Notes: generated from the sequence alone by a model not told the origin. 64,000 bases of DNA from Thiothrix caldifontis (GCF_900107695.1 NZ_FNQP01000008.1:114466-178465); one strand, 5' to 3'. Shown: positions 1-8,587, counted from the first letter of the stretch. Program-made: numbers and translations.

Positions 1-607
1 GCTTCACGCCCGCAGCGGGTGTATCCACATGGAAATAACGGTAGCCACTGATAATGCCGGAAATGCTTGCCCCCTTGCCTTTCAGGTCATGCAATACCAC
101 CGCCACCACATGCGCCACCGTAAAACCCAGAATCAGGCTCGCCAAACCGCCGTGCAGCCCAAACATCGACATTCCCAAGAATTGATACGGCGCGTTATAA
201 AATAAACCCGTGACTGCGCACACCAGCAACACCAACCAAAACAGCGGGTAGATCACGCGCCAAAACGGGTTATGCCCATACCAATTCGGCAGAGGAAACC
301 GCGCAAAGCTCAGGTAAAACAGCACCATTTGCTTCATGCCCACCCATTGCGCCTTATCCGGCAAAAACGCACGCCAATTTGCAGTACCGGGTAATAAAAA
401 CATCAAAATCACCCGCCCTACCACCGTAATCAGCACCAATTGCCCCACAATCATGTGCCAATCGCGCCAGAAGTCAGGATCCACCACACCCTGTTGCAAT
501 ACCCACGCACTCGCCAATAAAAACAGCACTCCGGCAGCAATCAGACCATGGGTTAGGCGTACCCAACCCGACCAAACCAACACATAGCGTATCGTTTCTT
601 GTTGCAT
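1..607 (-). CDS. Cytochrome b561 / Ni,Fe-hydrogenase-type b-haem membrane protein (3'-truncated by window edge)
   Basis: An open frame starts at the ATG whose complement lies at 605-607 and runs without a stop off the left edge, giving about 202 residues. It opens MQQETIRYVLVWSGWVRLTH and shows at least four hydrophobic segments. Histidines sit where di-haem cytochrome b proteins keep haem ligands: VRLTHG near residue 20, DWHMIVGQ near 51, GLHGG near 152 and VAHVVAV near 166. Members of this family carry electrons across the inner membrane, often between a periplasmic dehydrogenase or c-type cytochrome and quinone. The partner would lie left of the window, so the substrate cannot be stated. 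The family call rests on the layout of histidines and helices; the exact subfamily is uncertain. Confidence 0.75.
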   Translation of the reverse strand, partial: MQQETIRYVLVWSGWVRLTHGLIAAGVLFLLASAWVLQQGVVDPDFWRDWHMIVGQLVLITVVGRVILMFLLPGTANWRAFLPDKAQWVGMKQMVLFYLSFARFPLPNWYGHNPFWRVIYPLFWLVLLVCAVTGLFYNAPYQFLGMSMFGLHGGLASLILGFTVAHVVAVVLHDLKGKGASISGIISGYRYFHVDTPAAGVK

Positions 608-818
608 GAAAGCCTCTCTAACTGCATTAATTCCAGAAAACCAGTCTAGCAGGAATTTAAAATAATAGTGGTATTCAGCTAGGGATTAGCCTACTCTGGC
701 AGAAGCTACAGAGATCACCCTGGCAGTTTTAACAGTTCCCTCCGGTTACTTCACGAACACCTTCCCCGTTACCTGTTAGCACAAACTCACTCACACCTGT
801 TTTTAAAGGAAATTTATC

Positions 819-1022
819 ATGGCTACAGGCAAAGTAAAATGGTTTAACGACACCAAAGGTTTCGGCTTTATTTCTCAAGACGATGGCGGCCCGGACGTAT
901 TTGTTCACGTCAGCGCTATCCAAAGCTCAGGCTTCAAAACCTTGGCAGAAGGCCAACCCGTTAGCTTTAACGTAGAAAAAGGCAACAAAGGCCCACAAGC
1001 CAGCAACGTCGTTCCCCAATAA
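819..1022 (+). CDS. Cold-shock protein, CspA family
   Basis: A 67-residue single cold-shock domain, the usual family length. The RNP1-like motif KGFGFIS (residues 13-19) and RNP2-like motif VFVHVSAI (27-34) are intact, with the usual GKVKWFN N-terminus. These proteins bind single-stranded RNA and DNA in the cytoplasm and melt RNA secondary structure; some are cold-induced and others constitutive. The start is preceded by AAAGGA about seven bases upstream. The 211-base region between this gene and the divergent cytochrome gene leaves room for a long 5' leader of the kind known for cspA, but no cold-box is recognised. A long-loop hairpin follows the gene, and an RRM gene lies beyond it on the same strand. 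Confidence 0.95.
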   Translation: MATGKVKWFNDTKGFGFISQDDGGPDVFVHVSAIQSSGFKTLAEGQPVSFNVEKGNKGPQASNVVPQ

Positions 1023-1050
1023 GCTTTCAGCCTAGCGCTTATTCAGCATC

Positions 1051-1100
1051 CGGGCTGGCTTGCCTCCACCTCTCGCGGGTAACAGCAGCCAGCCCGTTTC
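1051..1100 (+). terminator. Hairpin between csp and the RRM gene, probable terminator or processing site
   Basis: A perfect 10-bp inverted repeat (CGGGCTGGCT at 1051-1060, AGCCAGCCCG at 1087-1096) encloses a 26-base loop and is followed by a short T-rich run (TTTCCTATT). The loop is long and the T-tract interrupted, so termination may be partial. The position directly after csp is what gives it meaning. Confidence 0.55.
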
Positions 1101-1159
1101 CTATTGGGTACTAGCATTGCCCAGCCTACTCATTCACCCTACCATTCGGGGATCTCACC

Positions 1160-1423
1160 ATGAAAACACTCTTCATCGGCAATATCGCGCCTCAAGCAAC
1201 TGAAAAAGAACTTCGCGCCCTCATCGAACCCTTCGGCACGATTCGTAAACTGGAAATGCCCCGCGATATTTTCAGTGGCAAATGCAAAGGCTTCGCCCTG
1301 ATCGACATGGAAGGCCACGAAGCCCGTGCAGTCATGGGCGGTTTGAATGGCAAAACCTTCCTCGATAACCCGCTTAAAGTAAGCGACGATAAACCCAAAG
1401 CCAAAGGCCGTGGTCGTCGTTAG
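1160..1423 (+). CDS. RNA-binding protein with one RRM domain
   Basis: An 87-residue protein that is essentially one RNA recognition motif. RNP2 is LFIGNI (residues 4-9) and RNP1 is KGFALIDM (43-50), followed by a basic Lys/Arg/Gly tail (PKAKGRGRR). Small glycine-tailed RRM proteins of this kind are known in cyanobacteria and many proteobacteria; several are cold-responsive, but their RNA targets are mostly unknown. It lies 137 bases downstream of the cold-shock gene on the same strand, so a shared cold or RNA-structure role is a reasonable inference. GGGGAT precedes the ATG at a suitable distance. Confidence 0.9.
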   Translation: MKTLFIGNIAPQATEKELRALIEPFGTIRKLEMPRDIFSGKCKGFALIDMEGHEARAVMGGLNGKTFLDNPLKVSDDKPKAKGRGRR

Positions 1424-1476
1424 AACGATACCTCAATGCGGTAGCATATTTTCTTGCAATCGTTTATGTTTCTGAC

Positions 1477-2217
1477 ATGAATGAATTTGTCAAACCACCC
1501 AAATCCCTGCTGAGCAAAGTCGGCAAAGCCATCGGCGAATACCAGCTTATCCGTGAAGGCGACCGCATTTTGTTGGGGCTATCCGGCGGCAAAGACTCGC
1601 TGGCTTTGCTGCACTTGCTCAACCATTTTCAGCGCCACGCGCCGATCAAATTTGAATTTGCGGCGGTCACGATTGACCCACAAGCCGACACGTTTGACCC
1701 GTCACCGCTAATTCCGTACATGGAAAGCCTGGGCATTCCCTACCATTACGTGCGCGAACCGATTGTGAAGTTGGCGGAAACCCACATGGATAACAGTTCC
1801 TATTGTGCGTTTTGTTCGCGTATGAAGCGCGGTTTGATGTACCGTACCGCCCGCGAACACGGCTATAACGTCTTGGCACTGGCGCAACATTTGGACGATT
1901 TGGCAGAAAGTTTTCTCATGTCAGCGTTTCACGGCGGCAAACTCAAAACCATGAAAGCGCATTACCGCATTGATGCGGGAGACTTGCGCGTCATCCGTCC
2001 ACTGGTGATGGCACGCGAACGCCAAACCGCCGATTTCGCCAAAGCCGCTGCCTTGCCGGTGATTGTGGAAAATTGCCCCATGTGTTTCGATATGCCAACC
2101 CAACGTCAACACATGAAAGAATTGCTGGCAGGTGAGGAGCAGCAAAATACTAACCTGTTCAAGAGCTTGTTAACTGCGATGCAGCCATTGATACGCGATG
2201 GTTTGGAAAAAACCTGA
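1477..2217 (+). CDS. ttcA: TtcA-family tRNA 2-thiolation enzyme (PP-loop ATPase)
   Basis: A 246-residue PP-loop protein. The ATP-binding loop SGGKDS is at residues 36-41, and a CxxC pair (C110, C113 in YCAFCSRMKRG) is followed by a second pair (C200, C203 in ENCPMC). This matches TtcA, which activates cytidine 32 of tRNA with ATP and inserts sulfur using a [4Fe-4S] cluster held by three cysteines. Further family motifs are HLDDLAESFLM and FHGGKLK. The protein is shorter than E. coli TtcA (311 residues), lacking N- and C-terminal extensions, and has QHLDD where E. coli has HHRDD, so it may be a TtcA-like subfamily with a somewhat different target. It is the only tRNA thiolation gene in the window. 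Confidence 0.78.
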   Translation: MNEFVKPPKSLLSKVGKAIGEYQLIREGDRILLGLSGGKDSLALLHLLNHFQRHAPIKFEFAAVTIDPQADTFDPSPLIPYMESLGIPYHYVREPIVKLAETHMDNSSYCAFCSRMKRGLMYRTAREHGYNVLALAQHLDDLAESFLMSAFHGGKLKTMKAHYRIDAGDLRVIRPLVMARERQTADFAKAAALPVIVENCPMCFDMPTQRQHMKELLAGEEQQNTNLFKSLLTAMQPLIRDGLEKT

Positions 2218-2365
2218 ATTGTTGACAATTATAGGCTTTTTCTACCATTCGGCTGGACACTTGCCCCAGATTGTATAAAGATATGACCCAATAATAAGGT
2301 GGCATCAGCCACTGGATTTAACACCGCAGCAGAATTACCCGACTAGAGATGAGGAGTCTTCCAGC

Positions 2366-4312
2366 ATGACAGAAATGAAAATCTTCCCAGTACCCGCCGA
2401 ATTTGCTGCCCAAGCAAACATCAATGCCGAACAATACGCCACGATGTACCAGCAATCGGTTGACGATCCGTCAGCGTTCTGGGGCGAACAAGCCGAAAAA
2501 TATTTAAGCTGGTCAAAGAAGTGGGACACGGTTCTCGACTGGAGCTTTGGTGCGAATGACCTGCATATCAACTGGTTCACCGGCGGCAAACTCAACGTTT
2601 CTTATAACTGCCTTGACCGTCACCTCGACACCCGTGGCGACCAAGTGGCGATCATTTGGGAAGGCGATAGCCCGAACGAAGACCGCAAAATCACTTACCG
2701 CGAACTGCATACCGAAGTATCTAAATTTGCGAACGTGCTGAAAGGCCGTGGCGTGAAAAAAGGCGACCGCGTATCCATTTACCTGCCAATGATCCCAGAA
2801 GCAGCCGTAGCAATGCTGGCGTGTGCGCGTATCGGCGCAATGCACTCCATCGTATTCGGTGGTTTCTCACCGGATGCGCTGCGTGACCGTATCCAAGATG
2901 CGGAATGCGGCGTGGTCATTACCTCTGACCAATCCATGCGTGGCGGCAAGAAAGTGCCATTGAAAGGCAATGCTGACAAAGCGATGGATCAATGCCCAAC
3001 CGTTCACACTTGCATCGTGGTACAACGCGGTGGCGATCCGGTTAAATGGAACGACACCCGTGACGTTTGGTATCACGAAGCGGTTGCTGCTGCTGATGCG
3101 GATTGCCCACCGGAAGACATGGACGCTGATGATCCACTCTTCATCCTTTACACGTCTGGTTCTACCGGCAAGCCTAAAGGCGCATTGCACACCACTGGCG
3201 GCTACCTGCTGCAAGCAGCAATGACCCACAAAACCGTGTTTGACTACAAAGACGGCGAAATTTACTGGTGTACGGCTGACGTAGGCTGGGTAACAGGTCA
3301 CTCTTACATTGTGTACGGCCCGCTGACCAACGGCGCGACCACGCTGATGTTTGAAGGTATCCCCACTTACCCGGATGCGGGGCGTTTCTGGGATGTGTGC
3401 GACAAGCACGACGTTTCCATTTTCTACACCGCGCCAACGGCTATCCGTATGTTGATGGGGCAAGGCGAAGAGCTGGTTAACCGCGCCAAACTCGACAAGT
3501 TGCGCTTGCTGGGTACGGTCGGCGAACCCATCAACCCCGAAGCATGGCATTGGTACAACCGTGTCGTCGGTCGTGGTCGTTGCCCGATCGTGGATACCTG
3601 GTGGCAGACTGAAACCGGCGCACACATGCTGACCCCATTGCCGGGTGCAACCGCGTTGAAACCGGGTTCTGCGACTACCCCATTCTTCGGTGTACAACCG
3701 TGCCTGCTGGATGACAAAGGCGTGGAAATCGAAGGCAATGGCGTAGAAGGTTTGCTGTGTATCAAAGCCCCTTGGCCTTCGATGATGCGCACCATTTACG
3801 GCGATCATAAGCGTTTCTATGAAACCTATTTCGCGATGTATCCGGGTTACTATTTCACTGGCGACGGCGCACGTCGTGACGAAGACGGTTATTACTGGAT
3901 CACCGGGCGCGTGGATGACGTATTGAACGTTTCCGGGCATCGTCTCGGTACGGCGGAAATCGAATCTGCGTTGGTACTGCACCCGAAAGTCGCCGAAGCA
4001 GCCGTTGTTGGCTACCCGCACGAGCTGACCGGTCAAGGCATCTACGCTTACGTCACCTTGATGGCGGGCGAAGAGGGTACGGATGCGCTGAAGAAAGAAC
4101 TGGGCGATTTGGTACGTAAAGAAATCGGCCCAATCGCGAAGGTTAACCTGATTCAGTGGGCTCCGGGCTTACCGAAGACCCGTTCCGGTAAAATCATGCG
4201 CCGGATTCTGCGTAAGATTGCTGCGAATGAAGTTGATGGTCTGGGCGATACGTCCACATTGGCTGACCCAAGCGTGGTGGATAACCTGATCGACTGCCGC
4301 GAAAACAAGTAA
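2366..4312 (+). CDS. acs: Acetyl-CoA synthetase (AMP-forming)
   Basis: A 648-residue enzyme, close to the 652 residues of enterobacterial Acs. It converts acetate, ATP and CoA to acetyl-CoA through acetyl-AMP in the cytosol. Signatures include the P-loop-like [11 protein letters not shown], the acetate/adenylate motif DTWWQTETG and the C-terminal [10 protein letters not shown]. In that last motif the lysine at residue 609 corresponds to the residue acetylated by Pat/YfiQ-type acetyltransferases to switch Acs off, so post-translational control is plausible. GAGGAG lies nine bases before the ATG. The gene stands alone, with a strong intrinsic terminator just downstream. Confidence 0.97.
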   Translation: MTEMKIFPVPAEFAAQANINAEQYATMYQQSVDDPSAFWGEQAEKYLSWSKKWDTVLDWSFGANDLHINWFTGGKLNVSYNCLDRHLDTRGDQVAIIWEGDSPNEDRKITYRELHTEVSKFANVLKGRGVKKGDRVSIYLPMIPEAAVAMLACARIGAMHSIVFGGFSPDALRDRIQDAECGVVITSDQSMRGGKKVPLKGNADKAMDQCPTVHTCIVVQRGGDPVKWNDTRDVWYHEAVAAADADCPPEDMDADDPLFILYTSGSTGKPKGALHTTGGYLLQAAMTHKTVFDYKDGEIYWCTADVGWVTGHSYIVYGPLTNGATTLMFEGIPTYPDAGRFWDVCDKHDVSIFYTAPTAIRMLMGQGEELVNRAKLDKLRLLGTVGEPINPEAWHWYNRVVGRGRCPIVDTWWQTETGAHMLTPLPGATALKPGSATTPFFGVQPCLLDDKGVEIEGNGVEGLLCIKAPWPSMMRTIYGDHKRFYETYFAMYPGYYFTGDGARRDEDGYYWITGRVDDVLNVSGHRLGTAEIESALVLHPKVAEAAVVGYPHELTGQGIYAYVTLMAGEEGTDALKKELGDLVRKEIGPIAKVNLIQWAPGLPKTRSGKIMRRILRKIAANEVDGLGDTSTLADPSVVDNLIDCRENK

Positions 4313-4327
4313 GCTCTTAGCTCGCAG

Positions 4328-4356
4328 CCCCTCTCCTCGCTTCGAGAGGGGTTTTT
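4328..4356 (+). terminator. Rho-independent terminator of acs
   Basis: An 8-bp perfect stem (CCCCTCTC at 4328-4335, GAGAGGGG at 4344-4351) with an 8-base loop, followed at once by TTTTT. It begins 15 bases after the acs stop codon. Confidence 0.9.
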
Positions 4357-4373
4357 CCTGCTGTTATTTCACG

Positions 4374-4425
4374 CTTTGACATCCTCCCCTCCCTAAAGGA
4401 AGGAGATTCCTACTGCATGTTGCCG
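4374..4425 (-). mobile_element. Scar resembling the right end of an IS200/IS605-type element
   Basis: Read on the minus strand, this stretch has the hairpin-forming pattern GGAATCTCCTTCC-TTTAG followed by GGAGGGGAGGATGTCAAAG, ending in the GATGTCAAAG string common at the 3' end of IS200/IS605 tnpB units. In the minus-strand frame that ends in the embedded TAG, the last residues read HAVGISFL, which is compatible with a TnpB tail. About 25 further in-frame codons up to about 4500 are not recognisable as TnpB. No tnpA, no tnpB core and no left end are present, so this would be a decayed or abortive remnant. The assignment is from remembered sequence pattern only. Confidence 0.4.
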
Positions 4426-4524
4426 CCAGTATTCGCACAATTTGGAGAAGGTTTGTTGTTCATCTGCTGGGAATTTGAAACGCATATCGAGCGCACCATC
4501 GCTTAGGTGTCATGTCCCATCGGT

Positions 4525-5265
4525 TCATTTTCCCAACGGGTATTGGGCGAGTTCTGTACGCAGGTTTTGGTAAAGACCCTCTGTCCACGAGGGCAAGTTC
4601 GCGGTTGGTACGTTTGCTGATGCTGCTAACCGGAAATCGGTCGGGGCAATCATCACGCGCACGTTTTCCTTGCCTACCCACGCCACTAGCGCAAACAATT
4701 CTTCCGCTACCACATCGCCCATTGCCAGACAGCCGATGGATTTGGCTTTGCCGTGGATCATAATGTCCGACCCCAGCTTTTCACGCCCGTCAGCCAGCCC
4801 CCATTCGCGGTCAACAGCGTTGGGGTAATTGAGCCGTAACGATACATGGAACAGGCTGTTGGGGTTAAGCGATTCGATGGCGTAAATGCCTTCCGGCACT
4901 TGGCGGTCGCCTTCGCGCAACTTCGGTCCCAATACCCCGCTGGCGGCTTGGATGGGGTAGGTTTGTACCTGTTGCCACGCGCCTTGCGGGTCACGGGCGT
5001 AGAGTTCCAGCCGCTTGCTGTCTTTGAATGCCAGTAAGGTGATCGCGGTGGGTGGGAATGCCACGCCTGCTTGCTGGAAATGCGGGGCAAGGCGGTTGGT
5101 CGCAGCCGTGCCGAATTGCTCCAGCCGTTGTGCCACGGAATATTTGCCGCTGGTTTTGAGTTTGAGGTAATCCATCACAGTTGCAGTCTTGTCGGGGAAA
5201 AACAGTGCCAATCCAGCGCCAATGAGTGCGAGGCTTAGCAGGGTGAAAAGGGCTTTTTTAAGCAT
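4525..5265 (-). CDS. L,D-transpeptidase (YkuD domain) with N-terminal membrane anchor
   Basis: A 246-residue protein with a hydrophobic N-terminal segment (residues 5-23) that is either a signal peptide or an anchor. The YkuD catalytic motif is IMIHGKAKSIGCLAMGD, with the conserved histidine at about 171 and the nucleophilic cysteine at about 179. Such enzymes work in the periplasm, forming 3-3 cross-links in murein, attaching lipoproteins to murein or hydrolysing those bonds. The arrangement VPEGIYAIESLNP then YPNAVDREWG matches the murein L,D-transpeptidase-like (ErfK-related) group. It is the last gene of a leftward cluster, 42 bases after a lipoprotein gene, which suggests that it serves, or is served by, the upstream lipoproteins. 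Confidence 0.88.
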   Translation of the reverse strand: MLKKALFTLLSLALIGAGLALFFPDKTATVMDYLKLKTSGKYSVAQRLEQFGTAATNRLAPHFQQAGVAFPPTAITLLAFKDSKRLELYARDPQGAWQQVQTYPIQAASGVLGPKLREGDRQVPEGIYAIESLNPNSLFHVSLRLNYPNAVDREWGLADGREKLGSDIMIHGKAKSIGCLAMGDVVAEELFALVAWVGKENVRVMIAPTDFRLAASANVPTANLPSWTEGLYQNLRTELAQYPLGK

Positions 5266-5307
5266 AAGCCAGCCCCCCCTTTATCTTGTGTGATTGCCGC
5301 CCTTGTT

Positions 5308-5946
5308 TCATGGGATGGCTTCCCAGCCGGACGGTGGTGGTGGAAGCTGGCTGCGCACCTTTTGCAGACAGGCTTTATCTGAAGATGAACTGATACTATT
5401 TAATACCCAGTATCCCGTTTCTCGGATGGTTTTTCTGGTGGGAGGTGGGTCTGGAGGGTAGTCATAACCAGATGGGGCTTGGGCTTGAACAGGCAGCGGT
5501 GGTGCGGTAGGAGTGCCTTTCCATGAGGAGGCAACCATTTCCACGGCAATATTCATGGCGGCGCAAGTGCCTGTTTGTGCAAGAATGTTACCGACTACTC
5601 CTACATCCGATTGATAGTGGGCATCCAAGGCAATCTGGCGCAATTTTGTATAGGCAGGGTCAGCAGGTTTTTTTTGTAGCTGGTATACCAACGCTTGCTG
5701 GGCAAAAAACTGTGGGTCAAATGACCACTCTTCGCCTGCATCGTTCTTGTTGGGTCGGAATATCCTCCTGATTAGTTCTTCACCTGAATACGTTTCACCC
5801 AGTATTTTCGCCCGGTCTGGAGAGGGGCATAACATATTGCCCTCCTTTCCCGAACAATAGATACCCATGACAATTTGTGCACAACCTGTCTGGGTGGCAG
5901 CAACAAGTGCCAGTAACAGCAAATGGCGGGAAATGGATTTTTTCAT
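5308..5946 (-). CDS. Uncharacterised lipoprotein
   Basis: A 212-residue protein with a type II signal peptide: basic start (MKKSISRH), hydrophobic core and a lipobox-like ending ATQTGC, with the acylated cysteine near residue 22. The mature part has several further cysteines (IYCSGKEGNMLCPSP, TGTCAAM, KACLQK), probably oxidised in the periplasm, and a proline-rich linker around residues 145-170. I do not recognise a family. The start codon overlaps the stop of the upstream gene by one base (TAATG), which indicates translational coupling in the operon that ends with the L,D-transpeptidase. Confidence 0.75.
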   Translation of the reverse strand: MKKSISRHLLLLALVAATQTGCAQIVMGIYCSGKEGNMLCPSPDRAKILGETYSGEELIRRIFRPNKNDAGEEWSFDPQFFAQQALVYQLQKKPADPAYTKLRQIALDAHYQSDVGVVGNILAQTGTCAAMNIAVEMVASSWKGTPTAPPLPVQAQAPSGYDYPPDPPPTRKTIRETGYWVLNSISSSSDKACLQKVRSQLPPPPSGWEAIP

Positions 5947-6935
5947 TAATTGTTTCCTTTGGGTGTTGGGGTTTCCGCAGCCGGGTATTTTGTCTCTACC
6001 ACTACCTTCATGTTGGTGTCGATATAACCGCAGTCAAGGTAATCACGCCTGTCCCCCTTGCGTTTGCAAACCTGCGCGTAGCCGGTGCGGAAGTCATCTG
6101 ACCAGACGTAATCCGTTTGGTGGACAATCTTCATCATGCGGTCGTAGTAGGCGACTTTGCCATTTACCCAGCCCACCGCCAAGCCTTTCTGGAACGGCAA
6201 GCAGCCATTGTCAGCCGCAACGGTTTTGCGCCCTAGCCCTTCTTGCGTCAGGAAATACCAGCCGCTGCTGGCTTTTTTGTTGGTGGTGACGCGGATGCAG
6301 TCCATGCCATAAAAATTGCGCCAATCCACCTTATCGAGTGCGGGTTGGTTGAAGTGCAATAGCCCGGTTTTATCCAGCGTGCCGCAACTGCCCTTGCTGC
6401 CAAATTCCCCCACATCATCGGTCGTCGAGTACAGGCAATCCGTCACCACTTCGGCGGACTCATCATCCATTGCTCGCCAAAACCGCCCCAGACAGGGAGG
6501 TGGTTTTTTCCAACCGCGCTTGTCGTGGTCTGCCTGCGCCTGCGTGTCAGAGGTGAGCAACTTGAGTGGGATTTCTATTTCATCTTCCGAAACACGTAGC
6601 ACGCTGTTCCAGTAGGCATAGGAATAATCGGCAACATCCTTGTCACCCCGATACGTTTCGTATAACTGGAAGGCGGCGGGGCTGAAGCCCGCTTTCTGCT
6701 TCAGCCGTTGTTCTTGTTCGGCGGTTAGGTGGAATTCGTTGAGCGTTTCCCATTCACCTTCCAAATGGCAATTTCTGAGGTTTTCAATGAAACCCTTTTG
6801 CCCTTCATCCAGCGTAAGGGTCAGCACTTCGCCGTCCGCATAATGCCCTTTGGTCAACGGTAGCCCATCAGCGATTGCGCCCTGTGCCAGCAGAAACAAG
6901 CTGCAAGCAAACAATAAAGGGGGAATATTTTTCAT
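5946..6935 (-). CDS. Secreted protein with WG-repeat-like C-terminal region
   Basis: The frame is open from 7244, but the credible start is the ATG at 6935. It overlaps the stop of the upstream 83-residue gene as ATGA and begins a clear signal peptide (MKNIPPLLFACSLFLLAQ, cleavage after AIA). This gives 329 residues. The last 100 or so contain two units resembling WG repeats: KGLAVGWVNGKVAYYDRMMK and GYAQVCKRKGDRRDYLDCGY. In WG-repeat proteins such units form beta-rich binding surfaces. The rest is not recognised. It is the fourth gene of a leftward operon of lipoproteins and small membrane proteins. The 103 codons upstream of 6935 in this frame overlap two better-supported genes and are not part of it. 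Confidence 0.72.
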   Translation of the reverse strand: MKNIPPLLFACSLFLLAQGAIADGLPLTKGHYADGEVLTLTLDEGQKGFIENLRNCHLEGEWETLNEFHLTAEQEQRLKQKAGFSPAAFQLYETYRGDKDVADYSYAYWNSVLRVSEDEIEIPLKLLTSDTQAQADHDKRGWKKPPPCLGRFWRAMDDESAEVVTDCLYSTTDDVGEFGSKGSCGTLDKTGLLHFNQPALDKVDWRNFYGMDCIRVTTNKKASSGWYFLTQEGLGRKTVAADNGCLPFQKGLAVGWVNGKVAYYDRMMKIVHQTDYVWSDDFRTGYAQVCKRKGDRRDYLDCGYIDTNMKVVVETKYPAAETPTPKGNN

Positions 6936-7183
6936 GAACTTCGCCCAAATTTCTTGATCAGGAAGCCAAACGCCGCACCATACAGCGTATATACCGCCAC
7001 AAAGAAAAGAGGGGCAACAACCCATCCCGATTCGCCTGGTAAGGGCAGTGCATCGACGACAAACCCTAAAGAAAGGTTGTAAAGCCCTGCGGAAGCCCAA
7101 CCACCAAACATGAGTGCGAAACTTGCCCCCAAGCCGATGATGAAGCCAATCAGTGTGGCAATGCCGATAATGTGTTTTTTCAT
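6932..7183 (-). CDS. Small membrane protein with two predicted helices
   Basis: An 83-residue protein starting MKKHIIGIATLIGFIIGLGA. It has one hydrophobic stretch near the N-terminus and a second near residues 52-76 (WVVAPLFFVAVYTLYGAAFG), then a basic end (LIKKFGRSS). No family is recognised. Four-base ATGA overlaps tie it to the gene before (7180-7183) and the gene after (6932-6935), so it is almost certainly translated as part of the operon. Confidence 0.7.
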   Translation of the reverse strand: MKKHIIGIATLIGFIIGLGASFALMFGGWASAGLYNLSLGFVVDALPLPGESGWVVAPLFFVAVYTLYGAAFGFLIKKFGRSS

Positions 7184-7920
7184 GGTGCAGTTCCCTTATG
7201 GCATACGGATAACATGGCTTCATTCCAGCGGCTGCCATAGTCAAATGTTGTAGTGTGAATATAGGTTATTAGGATTCCCGCTATGTCCACTCCGTCTTTC
7301 ACATCCCCGCTCATAATGTCCTCCCCCGTATTCAACGGGACGAAACGCCCCGGCAATTCTTCCAACAGGTGAAACTTCACAATATTTGTCCCCGGCACTT
7401 GATAGCGACCATCCATAGCGTTTGCCCCTTCCAGCAGTTTGATGGGGCAATCACGGTTAGCCCATTTGTCCATCAGTAATTGGGGAAGAATTGGCTCGAA
7501 AGGTGGCTGATTTTCTATCGCGTCACGAAATGCTCGCCCCATGTAAGGTATAACAGCCACATGGGGGGAGAATTGCCAAGGGCGATAAGCTGCGGCAAGT
7601 TTGCCGTTGTTGGCACTGTCGTTCAGTATTCCCAACAGGTAACGCTCACCACGGGCAATGGCAGCACGCGCATCTGCTTCCGGGTTGGCGGTTTGGAGTC
7701 GGGTGTTGAGTTCCTGATAATAGCCGACATTAAGATTAGCTTTCAGTTCTTGGCTGGTTTTAGGCGGGTTTTTGAGAAAGTACGCAATATCACCCGCTAC
7801 TTTATGGTTGAGCGTAAGTAGTTGAGAAGTGGTGGGAAGCGGCATCGTGGCAGGAGATGAGGAAATACAGCCTGCGAGCAATGATGCGCCAAGAAAAAGG
7901 ATGGGTAAGGTTTTTTTCAT
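7180..7920 (-). CDS. Uncharacterised lipoprotein
   Basis: A 246-residue protein with a textbook lipoprotein signal: MKKTLPILFLGASLLAGC, lipobox LLAGC with the acylated cysteine at residue 18, followed by Ser-rich sequence (a residue-2 Asp retention signal is absent, so outer-membrane sorting is expected). The mature region looks helical and has two widely separated cysteines (NRDCPIK, LSVCHKG). No family is recognised. ATGA overlaps link it to the genes on both sides of this leftward operon. Confidence 0.75.
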   Translation of the reverse strand: MKKTLPILFLGASLLAGCISSSPATMPLPTTSQLLTLNHKVAGDIAYFLKNPPKTSQELKANLNVGYYQELNTRLQTANPEADARAAIARGERYLLGILNDSANNGKLAAAYRPWQFSPHVAVIPYMGRAFRDAIENQPPFEPILPQLLMDKWANRDCPIKLLEGANAMDGRYQVPGTNIVKFHLLEELPGRFVPLNTGEDIMSGDVKDGVDIAGILITYIHTTTFDYGSRWNEAMLSVCHKGTAP

Positions 7921-8399
7921 GGCGTACCTACTACCCTGCTGGCATACCAGCCACTCAGCATGATGGCGATTGCCGTTGGCAGTATGGACAAAACCGTGAT
8001 CCCCAGTCCTAAGCCTGCTGTTGCCAGACCATTTTCTTCAAACAATGATGCCAGCAACCATACCCAGCCCCCGCCCAGCAGGCTTTGTAATGCTGCAAGT
8101 GCCAGCCCAAGCGTGATTATCCGTCTGTAGGTGGGCAAATGTGCCAGCAAATTGGTGCGGATCAGCAAGTAAACACCCATCAAGGACAGCAATGCAGGGG
8201 CTATCCATGTCTGGATCGCTCCCATAAAAAAAACGGTGCGGTCTTCTCCCAAGGCTTCACTGAGGGTAGTTTCTCCGATAAAAGCACCGCTGAAAACCTG
8301 AAGAAGCATCCAGAATGAAGAGGCAATGGCAGCAAACCCCGCACAGGCAAGCCCCAGCTTGAGCCATGTTTGCAAGGTAAGTGGGTGGGTGGTGTTCAT
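7917..8399 (-). CDS. Uncharacterised four-helix membrane protein, first gene of the lipoprotein operon
   Basis: A 160-residue protein with four hydrophobic stretches at about residues 12-36, 52-77, 90-115 and 125-150. No family is recognised. AAAGGA lies just upstream of the ATG. It is the promoter-proximal gene of the leftward cluster that continues with a lipoprotein, a two-helix protein, a secreted protein, a second lipoprotein and an L,D-transpeptidase. The next gene starts within its stop codon (ATGA). A role as inner-membrane partner of the exported products is inferred from position only. Confidence 0.72.
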   Translation of the reverse strand: MNTTHPLTLQTWLKLGLACAGFAAIASSFWMLLQVFSGAFIGETTLSEALGEDRTVFFMGAIQTWIAPALLSLMGVYLLIRTNLLAHLPTYRRIITLGLALAALQSLLGGGWVWLLASLFEENGLATAGLGLGITVLSILPTAIAIMLSGWYASRVVGTP

Positions 8400-8483
8400 T
8401 GTGTTTCCTTTGTGTTGTTTATTGCAGGGCTTCGACGTTAGCGCCTAAACAAAAGTTCAGCAGAAAAATGAAGTTGCGTTATC

Positions 8484-8500
8484 TGCTACCCACGGTAGCA
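8484..8500. repeat. Short inverted repeat between divergent genes
   Basis: TGCTACC (8484-8490) and GGTAGCA (8494-8500) form a perfect 7-bp inverted repeat around three bases. It lies in the 188-base region between the leftward lipoprotein operon and the rightward 110-residue membrane protein gene. It could be an operator or a small hairpin; there is no T-tract on either side. Confidence 0.4.
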
Positions 8501-8587
8501 GCCCGTTAGCCTTGCCATCCTGTGGCTTGCCGCGCATCGCGTTTCTGGTTAGCCTGCGCTGCATAATTCGATACCAATGGAAAAACC

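Noticed and set aside
2251..2280. Sigma-70 or sigma-54 promoter in front of acs
   Set aside because: TGGACA and TATAAA are only 14 bases apart, and the GG and GC elements of a -24/-12 site are at the wrong distance.
2867..4036. 389-codon open frame antisense to acs
   Set aside because: Overlaps the acetyl-CoA synthetase core; no domain, no ribosome-binding site.
6936..7244. N-terminal extension of the WG-like secreted protein back to 7244
   Set aside because: It would run through the 83-residue membrane protein gene and the end of a lipoprotein gene, while a signal peptide and an ATGA overlap mark the start at 6935.
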